Below the pieces are notes generated by a model. The model worked only from the letters and a program-made list of their open reading frames with translations, made no database searches and had not been told where the DNA came from. The translations under genes were made by a program, and so were the position numbers. A stretch of DNA of 64,000 nucleotides, taken from positions 310,001 to 374,000 of the forward strand of contig JAKLJX010000001.1 in the NCBI GenBank assembly GCA_023150945.1, given 5' to 3'. The stretch comes from a bacterium. Its GTDB lineage: Bacteria; Zhuqueibacterota; Zhuqueibacteria; Zhuqueibacterales; Zhuqueibacteraceae. Positions within the stretch are counted from its first letter, which is position 1, and each line of letters starts with the position of its first letter. This document shows positions 15,159 through 22,986 of this stretch, one piece after another.

Positions 15159-16862
15159 CTACAGCAGCCATTCGCTGCGATTTTCGCGGCGTTCCACTGC
15201 GCCAATCAGCTTTTGCAGAAAGGTGTGATAGTCGGCGAGGTTGCGATCGAGGCGCAAAGCCGTGGCGAGTGATTCGATGGCGGAGCTGTAGTCCTCGTCC
15301 AGCAGGGCGAGGTAGCCGAGCGCGAGCAGGGCATGCACGCAGCGCTGATCGAGATTGAGGGCGGCGAGGTATTCCTGCTGCGCGGCGGCTCTGGCGCCGG
15401 CGAGCAGATGCAGGTTGCCGACGAAGCAGTGCACGGTGGCGGAATCCTTGATGCGCGTTTGCAGCGGCAGCATGATCTGCAAAGCGCGGGCATAGTCACC
15501 ATGTTCGTAGTGCTGCATCACCTGCGCCATCTCCGGCGTGGCGCCGCTGAAGCGGTAGCGTTTGTGCAGCAGCTTGCCCAGCGGAAATGCCGCCAGCAGC
15601 TCCTGCAGGAATTGCTGGCTCTCGGCTTCGGCGTCGACCGGTGCGGGCGCGCTGCCCGGTTGTGCATCCGCGCCGGCGGCTTTGCGCGGCCGCGCCGGCC
15701 AGGGTTGCAGCCAGCGGCCGTTTTGTTTCAGATATTGTTCGATGCGCTCGCGCGTGAGCGTGTAGCTCTCTTCTTCATCGAGATGCGCGATGATCTCTTC
15801 GACGCCGGCTTGCGGGTTTTCGCGCAATACCTGCAAAATGGCCTGCTCCTGGCTGGTGGTCATGAATTTGTCAGCCAGCTCGCAGCCGCCTGCTTCCGCA
15901 TGCTGCTTGTCCAAATCGCGCAGGATGTTCTTCAGCGCGATGACGGTGATGTCATCGTGCGTGATTTGATCGCCGGCAAAGCGCTGCAGCAGGCCGCGCA
16001 ATTCCATCAGGAAATCGGTGGGCGCAAGCTCGCCGTGCTGCATGATGAAATCAATCAGCCGCTGCCGGCCAAAGTATTCGCCCGCACCGTTGCGCACCGA
16101 GAGCAGGCCGTCGCTGTAGAGCACGAGCAGGTCATTTTGGGTGAGCGCGACTTTTTCACTTTCGATCGTGCTCAGATTGGGGGCAAAGCGGCCGTTCGCC
16201 TCGTCCGGAATGGCGGACATCCGGCCCAGCGGCGCGCCCGAGGTATTCAACAAAAAGATTTGACCCAGCGCCGGGCGGTAAACCAGCATGGGCAGGTGGC
16301 CGGCGCTGGCAAAATGCAACAGCCGCTTGTTTTGATCGAAGATCGCATAGAAGGCGGTCAGCCGGAAATCCGTGGTGCAGGATTCCGACAGGCATTGATC
16401 GAGATAGCGCAGTGTGGCCGCGGCGGAAAGACCCGTGCTGTTCGAGCGCAAAACCGTTTTCAACACCGGCGAGCTTTCTTCCGGCATTTTGCCGGTCATG
16501 TCCGCCAGCAGCACGCCCACCCGGTTTTCTCCGAGAATGAGAAAATCAACCTGGTCGCCGGCCTCCTGCGCCGCGGGCAAATACAAATAGTCGATCAGCA
16601 GCCCGCTGCGTTCCTGGCGTTTGCGCGGAATGTAGGGGAAAATCGTGGCCTCGTCTTCGTTGGCATTTTGGCGCGGCTGACGCAGCTCCAAGTTGCCATT
16701 GCGTTCAGAGGGACGCTGGGCGGCGGTTTCGGCAGAGGAGGAAGTTGAGATGGGCTGGCCGGTGACACGGGCACGTTCGCTCAGGCTGCCCCGTTGTGTA
16801 TTCAAAAGCGCAGGGCCGCTGGCTGACAGTGGATTGTTTTCGAGATTTGCGTGCATGGCCAT
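15159..16862 (-). CDS. SpoIIE-type PP2C phosphatase with winged-helix-like linker and TPR-like C-terminus
   Basis: 567 residues. The first 90 are Ser/Asn/Arg-rich and probably disordered. Residues about 95-315 form a SpoIIE/RsbU phosphatase: the metal-site Asp residues are visible in VDFLILGENRVGVLLADMTGK, LLVLYSDGLLSV and DDITVIAL, and LHFASAGHLPMLVYRP is the usual core. Residues roughly 340-400 (TSQEQAILQVLRENPQAGVEEII) look like a small helical, HTH-like module. After an Ala/Pro linker, about 420-567 form TPR-like repeats (GDYARALQIMLPL; RAAAQQEYLAALNLD; YSSAIESLATALRLD). It should dephosphorylate a partner-switch antagonist; no such gene is adjacent. A strong promoter lies about 270 bases upstream. 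Confidence 0.9.
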   Translation of the reverse strand: MAMHANLENNPLSASGPALLNTQRGSLSERARVTGQPISTSSSAETAAQRPSERNGNLELRQPRQNANEDEATIFPYIPRKRQERSGLLIDYLYLPAAQEAGDQVDFLILGENRVGVLLADMTGKMPEESSPVLKTVLRSNSTGLSAAATLRYLDQCLSESCTTDFRLTAFYAIFDQNKRLLHFASAGHLPMLVYRPALGQIFLLNTSGAPLGRMSAIPDEANGRFAPNLSTIESEKVALTQNDLLVLYSDGLLSVRNGAGEYFGRQRLIDFIMQHGELAPTDFLMELRGLLQRFAGDQITHDDITVIALKNILRDLDKQHAEAGGCELADKFMTTSQEQAILQVLRENPQAGVEEIIAHLDEEESYTLTRERIEQYLKQNGRWLQPWPARPRKAAGADAQPGSAPAPVDAEAESQQFLQELLAAFPLGKLLHKRYRFSGATPEMAQVMQHYEHGDYARALQIMLPLQTRIKDSATVHCFVGNLHLLAGARAAAQQEYLAALNLDQRCVHALLALGYLALLDEDYSSAIESLATALRLDRNLADYHTFLQKLIGAVERRENRSEWLL

Positions 16863-17319
16863 TTAACGAGCGTCGCCGTTCGCTTCCGCAAGCGGTTCGC
16901 GTGGCTGGCAGGGACACGATCGAGTTGCCAAAAGCTCTCCGTCTCATAGCCACTCACGTCGCGGGCTTGAAAGAGCAGGAGCAGCCGGAGTCACATTCCT
17001 CTGCCCGTCAGGCAAACCCGCTCGCCAAAATAGGTGCGAGACTCATCAGGGAGGAGAAAGGGCATACTGAATCGCGCCATGCCCTCGCCAGGAGCTGTGC
17101 GAAGATGTTGTCACCGTGTTGAATTGCCGGCAATATACCATCATGTCACACCTTTGTCAAGCGAAAACTCGGATGCACGGGCAATCCTCCCGCGCCGCTG
17201 GAGCCGTGCCGGTATCCTGACGCACTCTGGTTTTCGAGCTTGAATGTCAGCCTTTTGCTCCTTATCTTGCCGCTGCGCAAAAAGACGAAGCCGCACCAAA
17301 CCGATGGAAAGGCCCAGCC
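16863..17319. other. Divergent intergenic region with a long untranslated leader
   Basis: It separates the SpoIIE gene (minus) from the aminotransferase side (plus). The promoter at 17132-17160 implies a leader of about 263 bases before the SpoIIE ATG. An in-frame TAA directly precedes that ATG, so the gene cannot start further upstream. I see no riboswitch I can name. Confidence 0.5.
17132..17160 (-). promoter_or_regulatory. Probable promoter of the SpoIIE phosphatase gene
   Basis: On the minus strand TTGACA (17160-17155), a 17-base spacer, then TATATT (17137-17132). This is close to the sigma-70 consensus. Confidence 0.75.
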
Positions 17320-17487
17320 ATGAAGCGCAAAATCGGAATTCCCTACAATCTCAACAGCGTGCACAGCCTGCGCAACTCGGAAGGTCAGCCTCTGGGAGCC
17401 TGGCTGCTGCAGTCCGTTTCCCCCATTCTCCTGCGCATTTTCTACGACGAGAAGTTCTTCTATCGCGAAATTCTCCACTTTGGTTGA
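17320..17487 (+). CDS. Small open frame upstream of the aminotransferase (tentative)
   Basis: A 55-codon frame starting at ATG 17320 with GGAAAGG seven bases upstream. The product begins MKRKIGIPYNLNSVHSLRN and has a mixed hydrophobic/basic character (LLQSVSPILLRIFYDEKFF). It ends 188 bases before the aminotransferase start. It could be a small protein, a leader peptide or chance. The good ribosome site is the main support; I recognise no family. Confidence 0.3.
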   Translation: MKRKIGIPYNLNSVHSLRNSEGQPLGAWLLQSVSPILLRIFYDEKFFYREILHFG

Positions 17488-17675
17488 GTCCGCCTGATCA
17501 CCATTCTCCGCTCCGCTTCTGCTTCCGCTGCCCAGCCAGGAATAGCCCTTCCCAAAGGGATGCTTGCCGGTTGCTCCCGCTGGCATCTGCACGCGGTTTT
17601 TTTGCCGAACCGAAGGAGGCGGAGCTTTGCCTGTTGCAATGCAAAGGTCACGCTCATCAACTGTGGAGTCTTCAT

Positions 17676-19142
17676 ATGATTTCGACATACACGCCCCCCG
17701 CGGCCGCGCCGGTGCGGCCCACGCCGCTGTTGCCGTCCCACGCAAGCGCCGCAGCAGGAAAAAAGCCGCCGGCTGCCTCAGCCGGCCGTGAACAAGATGA
17801 GGAAGTCTTGCGCGAGTGCCGCAAATGGCTGGACATCATCTCCGGCACGATGTTGGACGAAAGCCAGCACCACGCCATGATCGAAGAAACGCTGCGCAAT
17901 CACATCGACTACATCAACAAGCAATGGGGCCACGCGCGCAAATCCGTTTCCGCCGCCGGTGATTATGCCTGCCTCGAATGGATGGGCCAGGCTTCGAAAT
18001 TCTGCGACAATCTCGGCCGTGAGTACATTGACTGCCTGGGCGGCTACGGCCTGTACAATGCCGGCATCCGCCATCCCCAAATCGTGCAAGCGGTGCAGGC
18101 CCAGTTGCAGCGCAATCCGCTCTCCAGCCAGGAACTGTTGGATCCGCTGCGCGGCGCGTTGAGCAAACTGCTGGCCCAGCTCACGCCGGGTCGGTTGCAG
18201 TACAGCTTTTTGATCAACAACGGCACCGATGCCGTGGAAGGCGCCATCAAGCTGGCGCGCGCCCATACGCACCGCCATGGTTTCGTCAGCTCGCTGGGCG
18301 CCTTCCACGGCAAGTCGCTCGGCTCGCTCAGTTTGATGGGCAAATTGCGTTACCGCAAGGCCTTCGAGCCGCTACTGCCCGATGTCACCTTTGTGGAATT
18401 CGGCGACGCGGAGGATTTGGAATTCGAATTGCACAAAGCTGAAAAAGTGGGCTGGCAGATGGCGGCGGTGGTACTCGAACCGGTGCAGGGCGAGGCCGGC
18501 GCCATCGTGCCGCCGGATGATTACTGGCCCAAGGTTCGGGAGATTTGCGATCGTTACGGTGTTCTGCTGGTCGCGGATGAAGTGCAAACCGGCTTGGGCC
18601 GCACCGGCAAGATGTTCGCGGTCGAGCATTGGAACGTCGCGCCGGATATCATGTGCCTCGGCAAGGCCCTGGGCGGCGGCGTGATGCCCCTGGCTGCGTT
18701 CATTTCGACGCCCGAGATTTGGACGGCCTTCGAGCAGGACCCGCAAGTGCACTCTTCCACCACCGGCGGCAATCCGCTCGCCTGCGCCGCCGGGATCGCC
18801 GCGATCGCCGTGACCCTCGCCGAAGATTTGCCCGGCCAGGCGGCCCGCAAGGGCGCTTACTTGCTGGCGGAACTGCAGCGCCTGCAGCAACGCTTCAGCG
18901 ACATCATTGCAGCGGTGCGCGGCAAGGGTTTGTTGTTGGGCATGCAATTCCGCAATGCCGAATACGGCTGGCAAGTGGTTTCGCGGCTGTTCCGCAAGGG
19001 CGTGCTGGTGGCCGGCACCATGAGCAACTCGGAAACCGTGCGCTTCGAGCCGGCGCTCAACATTCCCGATGACTTGCTGGATGAAATCCTCAATCGCCTG
19101 GAAGAGGCCTTGCGCGAAGTGCGGCAGGGCCGGCCCAGTTGA
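17676..19142 (+). CDS. patA: Putrescine aminotransferase-type class III PLP enzyme
   Basis: 488 residues, like the 459-residue YgjG/PatA class, which transfers the amino group of putrescine to 2-oxoglutarate. The start at 17676 follows GGAG with eight-base spacing; upstream in-frame codons lack protein character. After a proline-rich N-terminal tail, WLDIISGTMLDESQHHAMIEE leads into a full fold-type I aminotransferase: FLINNGTDAVEGAIKLAR, SLGAFHGKSLGSLSLMGK, VVLEPVQGEAGAIVPP, LLVADEVQTGLGRTGKMF and IMCLGKALGGG, where Lys330 is the PLP-binding residue. HSSTTGGNPLACAAG closes the active site. The subfamily-specific N-terminal segment DYACLEWMGQASKFCD supports the putrescine rather than ornithine assignment, but related diamines remain possible. 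Confidence 0.85.
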   Translation: MISTYTPPAAAPVRPTPLLPSHASAAAGKKPPAASAGREQDEEVLRECRKWLDIISGTMLDESQHHAMIEETLRNHIDYINKQWGHARKSVSAAGDYACLEWMGQASKFCDNLGREYIDCLGGYGLYNAGIRHPQIVQAVQAQLQRNPLSSQELLDPLRGALSKLLAQLTPGRLQYSFLINNGTDAVEGAIKLARAHTHRHGFVSSLGAFHGKSLGSLSLMGKLRYRKAFEPLLPDVTFVEFGDAEDLEFELHKAEKVGWQMAAVVLEPVQGEAGAIVPPDDYWPKVREICDRYGVLLVADEVQTGLGRTGKMFAVEHWNVAPDIMCLGKALGGGVMPLAAFISTPEIWTAFEQDPQVHSSTTGGNPLACAAGIAAIAVTLAEDLPGQAARKGAYLLAELQRLQQRFSDIIAAVRGKGLLLGMQFRNAEYGWQVVSRLFRKGVLVAGTMSNSETVRFEPALNIPDDLLDEILNRLEEALREVRQGRPS

Positions 19143-19546
19143 AAACCTTGCTTTCGGGAATCAAAATCGCTATCGTGGCCGCGAGGTTTGGTCGTGGGAC
19201 GCGCGGCAGCAGACGATTTGAACTAAATGGTGAGAATGAGAATTCAACGCCTCGCACTGGCCGGCAACCGGACTGAACGGCAAGAATACTGCGCTGGTTT
19301 CTGTATGACACCGGTTTTCAATTGGATGAGCAGGTTTGTAGTTCCCGCTCCTTGCGGGCGGCTGTCAAAGCCAACAAATTCACGGTTGCCACAGTGCCCC
19401 ACGAGGGGGCAAGACTACGATTCCTGCGCACGCATTTGAAAAACGCTATGGGATTGGCACGGCGACTCACGAACGGCTGCACGGAGGGGCCGTTGGTCAA
19501 GCAGGGAAACTTTCGTACTGTCGACGTTTCGCGGGAAGATCGGATC
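19143..19546. other. Gene-free stretch
   Basis: No gene is supported. The open frame that runs into the following gene from 19322 has no ribosome site, and its first 75 codons do not look like protein. A GC-rich CCCGCTCCTTGCGGG hairpin lies near 19350. Nothing else was identified. Confidence 0.5.
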
Positions 19547-20182
19547 ATGAAACAACCTATGGCAATCTTGTTCTTCACCGTCATGCTTTATGCAAATGCA
19601 AATTCGCAGCAGCGGGACCAGGCCAATGCCAGATTGGTGGGTGGCCGTTGTGAAGGCTGTGAAGCCGTTTTCGAATATGGCGAGCGAGCCCTGGCTGCCG
19701 TCGACACCTTGCCTGATTTCCACGAGGCTGCAGTCAAGATCAAGGTGACCGGCACGGCATTTCAAAAGGATGGCAAATCACCTGCTGAAGGTGTGGTCTT
19801 GTACATCTATCATACCGACCAGCATGGAATCTACGCAACCAAAGGCAATGCAACCGGCTGGGGCAAGCGCCACGGCTACCTCAGAGGCTGGGTCAAGACA
19901 AGTCGCGATGGGCGGTACGCGTTCTATACTTTTTTGCCCGGCACTTATCCCGATCGATCATCGCCGGCCCACATTCATTTGACTGTACTCGAGCCCAATG
20001 GCAAATACTACTGGCTGGAGAGCTATCACTTCGAGGGAGACTCTCTGGTGACGACGAGAGAAGTATCTCCCAAGTCACCACGAGGCGGCAACTCGGGACT
20101 CCTGTCGCTGAAAAAGGAAGGAAGCCTTCTTGTCGGCGAAAGAAATATTGTCTTGGGAAGGAACATTCCCAATTATGAATGA
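19547..20182 (+). CDS. Secreted intradiol-dioxygenase-like protein
   Basis: 211 residues beginning with a signal peptide (MKQPMAILFFTVMLYANANSQQ). The mature part reads as the protocatechuate/intradiol dioxygenase core: GGRCEGCEAVFEYGE, VKIKVTGTAF, GVVLYIYHTDQHGIYATKGN, a turn GWVKTSRDGRYAFYTFLPGTYPD, then SSPAHIHLTVLEP with the two histidines that bind Fe(III) in the family. Tyrosines in the YIYHTD and GRYAFYTF segments are candidate ligands. Size is that of the small secreted intradiol-like proteins of unknown substrate rather than true catechol dioxygenases. The ATG at 19547 is selected because the signal peptide starts there, preceded by GGGAAG. A terminator-like hairpin follows at 20244. 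Confidence 0.8.
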   Translation: MKQPMAILFFTVMLYANANSQQRDQANARLVGGRCEGCEAVFEYGERALAAVDTLPDFHEAAVKIKVTGTAFQKDGKSPAEGVVLYIYHTDQHGIYATKGNATGWGKRHGYLRGWVKTSRDGRYAFYTFLPGTYPDRSSPAHIHLTVLEPNGKYYWLESYHFEGDSLVTTREVSPKSPRGGNSGLLSLKKEGSLLVGERNIVLGRNIPNYE

Positions 20183-20483
20183 AAGCAGGTGGGAGGTGAC
20201 AGTAGCCTGGCGCTGAAGTTGGTGGAAGCGAAGTGGCAGGCAGGGGCATGAAGGCCATGATCGGATTATTTTTCATGCCCGATTTTTGGATCAACCATTG
20301 TCTTCTGCTTGCTGACGTCTCTCGCCCACCATGTGCCGTGTCGCTGAGGCGGCAGAGAATTCCCCACGGCGAAAATCATCAGTACCCGCACGGCGGTGGT
20401 GGAGAAACATCGGTGGTAATCGCGCGTCCCTGCTTTCGGTAATCCGTTTTCGACCGGGTTTCAACTTCTGCGCGGGAGCAAAG
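20183..20483. other. Gene-free stretch between dioxygenase-like and asparaginase genes
   Basis: It contains the terminator-like hairpin at 20244-20289. Upstream in-frame codons of the asparaginase frame (from 20331) are Arg-rich and lack a ribosome site, so they are not counted as coding. Confidence 0.5.
20244..20289 (+). terminator. Probable intrinsic terminator of the dioxygenase-like gene
   Basis: GGGCATGAA (20244-20252) pairs with TTCATGCCC (20272-20280) and is followed by GATTTTTGG. The loop is long (19 bases), which weakens the call. Confidence 0.45.
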
Positions 20484-20972
20484 ATGAGCATCCGGATCTT
20501 GATCACCGGCGGCACTTTTGACAAAGAGTATGATGAAATCAGCGGCCGGCTTTTCTTTCGCGACACGCATGTGCCGGAAATGCTGCGCCTCGGCCGCTGC
20601 CGCCTGCCGGTGGCAATCCATACCGTCATGATGATCGACAGCCTGGACATGACGGAGGCGAATCGCCAAGCCATTCTCCAGGAATGCCGCACTTGCGCGG
20701 AAGACAAGATCGTCATCACGCACGGCACCGACACGATGGTGGAAACCGCACACTTGCTGGCGCAGGGCGTGAAAGGCAAGACCATCGTAATGACCGGTGC
20801 CATGGTGCCCTATGCCTTCGGCAGCTCGGACGGGCTGTTCAATCTCGGCAGCGCCCTGTCATTCGTGCAGGCGTTGCCTGCCGGCGTTTATCTCGCCATG
20901 AACGGCATGTTTTTCACGTGGGACAATGTGCGCAAGAATCGCGAACTGGGTGTGTTCGAGAGAATGCGGTGA
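20484..20972 (+). CDS. Short, single-domain asparaginase-like protein
   Basis: 162 residues starting at ATG 20484 with GGGAG upstream. It has the N-terminal catalytic domain of type I/II L-asparaginases only: RILITGGTFDKEYDEISG (first catalytic Thr loop), VITHGTDTMVETA (second Thr-Asp pair) and GKTIVMTGAMVPYAFGSSDG (Lys and substrate loop). Full asparaginases have about 330 residues and a C-terminal domain that completes the site; here the protein ends at NGMFFTWDNVRKNRELGVFERMR. Such one-domain members exist as a conserved family, so this is probably natural rather than truncated. Its activity is uncertain. Its 3' end overlaps the next gene. Confidence 0.85.
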   Translation: MSIRILITGGTFDKEYDEISGRLFFRDTHVPEMLRLGRCRLPVAIHTVMMIDSLDMTEANRQAILQECRTCAEDKIVITHGTDTMVETAHLLAQGVKGKTIVMTGAMVPYAFGSSDGLFNLGSALSFVQALPAGVYLAMNGMFFTWDNVRKNRELGVFERMR

Positions 20973-21843
20973 GACTCTCCGGGCACGCCGGTGGGCAAGC
21001 ATCTGGTGTCTGAGCGCGCTGGCAGTCTGGGGAGAGGGCGCGCTCAGCCAGCAGGAGTCGATGGTCATTCTCGCGCCGCCGGTGTTTCAGGCGGCCGACG
21101 AGAGTGAAACCGACTCAGCGGCGGTGACGCTGACGACGGCAGACAGCGCGAGTCTACGCTTGCGCTTCGACATCGATGCCGGCTATCATCAGCCGCCGGT
21201 GCATCCCTATTTCCGCGATGAATACCGCGTCTTGCAGGATGTGCGCCGGCTGCTGGATTTCGTTGCGCCCTACCGCGTGCAGGGCATGGAATCGCTGCCG
21301 GAGTTGAAGGCCATCGCCGAAACCATGCCGAGCGCCAAACAAACCGAGATCATCCGCGTGGCGGTGGCAGGCAGCATCGCCAACTATGCTTCCGAGATGG
21401 TCAGCCGGCACTTGCGCCGCAAGAAGCTGGACTTTGTGCAGTGGCAACTCGAGAAAGTGCTGCTGCGCCGTCAGCTCGGCAGATTCTACGTGAACTGGTA
21501 TGGCGGCATCAACGCCAGGGGCATGAGCTTCACGCTGCCGGCGTGGCGTCTCTCCTATTCCCGCCATGAAACCCAATACTACCGCTACGACAGTTTCAAT
21601 TATTGGCCCTGGCCGTTCCTCGGCTTCAACTACATGCGGCTGGACCAGCGCACGCTGCTGGGGCCGCGCCTCGCCCTCGCCGGAGGCCATCTCGCCCTCA
21701 GTTATGATCGCGACCTGCCCACCTTGATTTCCGGCTTTGCCCTGCGCCGCGCCAACCGGCTGATCATTCGCCTGGAATATGTCGACTACTTTGAAATCAA
21801 AAACGCTGACTATTTCAAGAGCGAAGTGCTGCTGCAATGGTAG
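20926..21843 (+). CDS. Putative outer-membrane/exported protein, unrecognised
   Basis: Up to 305 residues. An arginine-containing N-region and hydrophobic segment (RRWASIWCLSALAVWGEGALS) look like a signal peptide. The rest has no family I recognise: an alpha-rich middle (LQDVRRLLDFVAPYRVQG; SEMVSRHLRRKKLDFVQW) and a C-terminal half rich in aromatic beta strands (MSFTLPAWRLSYSRHETQYYRYDSF; LALSYDRDLPTLISGF) ending in SEVLLQW, as in outer-membrane barrels. The start is uncertain: ATG 20926 or GTG 20950, neither with a good ribosome site. Either choice overlaps the asparaginase gene by 23-47 bases, implying coupling. It ends 21 bases from the convergent dehydrogenase gene. Confidence 0.7.
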   Translation: MCARIANWVCSRECGETLRARRWASIWCLSALAVWGEGALSQQESMVILAPPVFQAADESETDSAAVTLTTADSASLRLRFDIDAGYHQPPVHPYFRDEYRVLQDVRRLLDFVAPYRVQGMESLPELKAIAETMPSAKQTEIIRVAVAGSIANYASEMVSRHLRRKKLDFVQWQLEKVLLRRQLGRFYVNWYGGINARGMSFTLPAWRLSYSRHETQYYRYDSFNYWPWPFLGFNYMRLDQRTLLGPRLALAGGHLALSYDRDLPTLISGFALRRANRLIIRLEYVDYFEIKNADYFKSEVLLQW

Positions 21844-21864
21844 CGCGGCCGGCGCAGCGCGGCG

Positions 21865-22911
21865 TCACAACCGGGCCGCGATAAAATCCCCGCACTCGCG
21901 CGTGCCGAGCCTGCCGCCGATGTCGGCCGTCACCTGATTCTCATCCACCGCGCGCTGTACCGCTCTTTGCACTGCCGCCGCCGCGGCCGCATGGCCGAGA
22001 TGATCGAGCATCATGGCGGCCGCGGCGATGGCCGCGATGGGGTTGGCCTTGTTCTGGCCTGCCATGTAAGGCGCGGAGCCGTGCACCGGCTCGAACAGCG
22101 ACACCTGGCCGGGGTGAATGTTGCCCGAACCGGCCATGCCCAAACCGCCCTGCAGCATCGCGCCCAGATCCGTGATGATGTCTCCCAGCATGTTTTCCGT
22201 GACGATGACTTGAAACGCCTCCGGCGCTTTCACCATTTTCATCACCAGCGCATCGACGAAATAGTGGTCTTTTTCGAGATGGGGATATTCGGCGCCGACC
22301 TCGGCAAACACCCGCTGCCAGAGATCATGGCCGTAGCGCAGCACGTTCGACTTGTCGCTCATGGTCACGCGCGTGCGGCCATGCGTGCGCGCATACTCGA
22401 ACGCGGCGCGGATGATGCGCTCCACACCCTTGCGGGTGTGAATCGATTCCTGGGTGGCGACTTCATCCGGCGTGCCTTTTTTCAGGATTCCGCCGGCGCC
22501 CACATAAGGCCCTTCGGTGTTCTCGCGCAACACCACGAAATCGACCTCCTTGACGGTTTTGCCCTTGAGCGGGCACAAACGCTCGTGCAGAAGCTGCACC
22601 GGCCGCAGATTGATGTAGAGGTCAAGCTCGAAACGCAGCGCGAGCAGAATTTCCCGGCCGTGACGCATGTCCGGAATACGCGGATCACCGAGCGCGCCGA
22701 GATAGATCGCCGCATAGTTCTTGCGAAAATCCTCCATCTGGCCGGGCGGCAGGCCCACGCCCGTCTTGAGGAAATAATCCGCGCCAAACTCGAATTCCAC
22801 CAGCTCCAGGCCGAGCCGGAAGGAGTCGTTGACGCGCCGCAGGACCTTCACCGCCTCGCGGGTCACGTCGATGCCGATGCCGTCGCCGGCGATGATCGCT
22901 ATTTTCTGCAT
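21865..22911 (-). CDS. leuB: Isopropylmalate/isocitrate dehydrogenase-family enzyme
   Basis: 348 residues, full length for the beta-decarboxylating dehydrogenase family. Visible motifs: IAGDGIGIDVT at the N-terminus, VLRENTEGPYVGAGG, ESIHTRKGVERIIRAAFEYA, VTMSDKSNVLRYG (catalytic Lys region), VTENMLGDIITDLGAMLQGG with metal-binding Asp residues, and FEPVHGSAPYMAG. The sequence LGALGDPRIPD and LDLYINLRPV match the 3-isopropylmalate dehydrogenases of the type that also includes tartrate and homoisocitrate dehydrogenases, so leuB is the best guess but substrate is not proven. No other leucine genes are adjacent. Start ATG 22911. Confidence 0.85.
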   Translation of the reverse strand: MQKIAIIAGDGIGIDVTREAVKVLRRVNDSFRLGLELVEFEFGADYFLKTGVGLPPGQMEDFRKNYAAIYLGALGDPRIPDMRHGREILLALRFELDLYINLRPVQLLHERLCPLKGKTVKEVDFVVLRENTEGPYVGAGGILKKGTPDEVATQESIHTRKGVERIIRAAFEYARTHGRTRVTMSDKSNVLRYGHDLWQRVFAEVGAEYPHLEKDHYFVDALVMKMVKAPEAFQVIVTENMLGDIITDLGAMLQGGLGMAGSGNIHPGQVSLFEPVHGSAPYMAGQNKANPIAAIAAAAMMLDHLGHAAAAAAVQRAVQRAVDENQVTADIGGRLGTRECGDFIAARL

Positions 22912-22986
22912 GCCAATTCCTTCCCGGAATAAGAGAACCTGATGAGGCCGGCGCGCCGGTTTGATCGGAACGAATTCCGTCGCGGC

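Noticed and set aside
17146-17745. 199-codon minus-strand frame
   Set aside because: It crosses the SpoIIE promoter and the start of the aminotransferase gene and has no motif or ribosome site.
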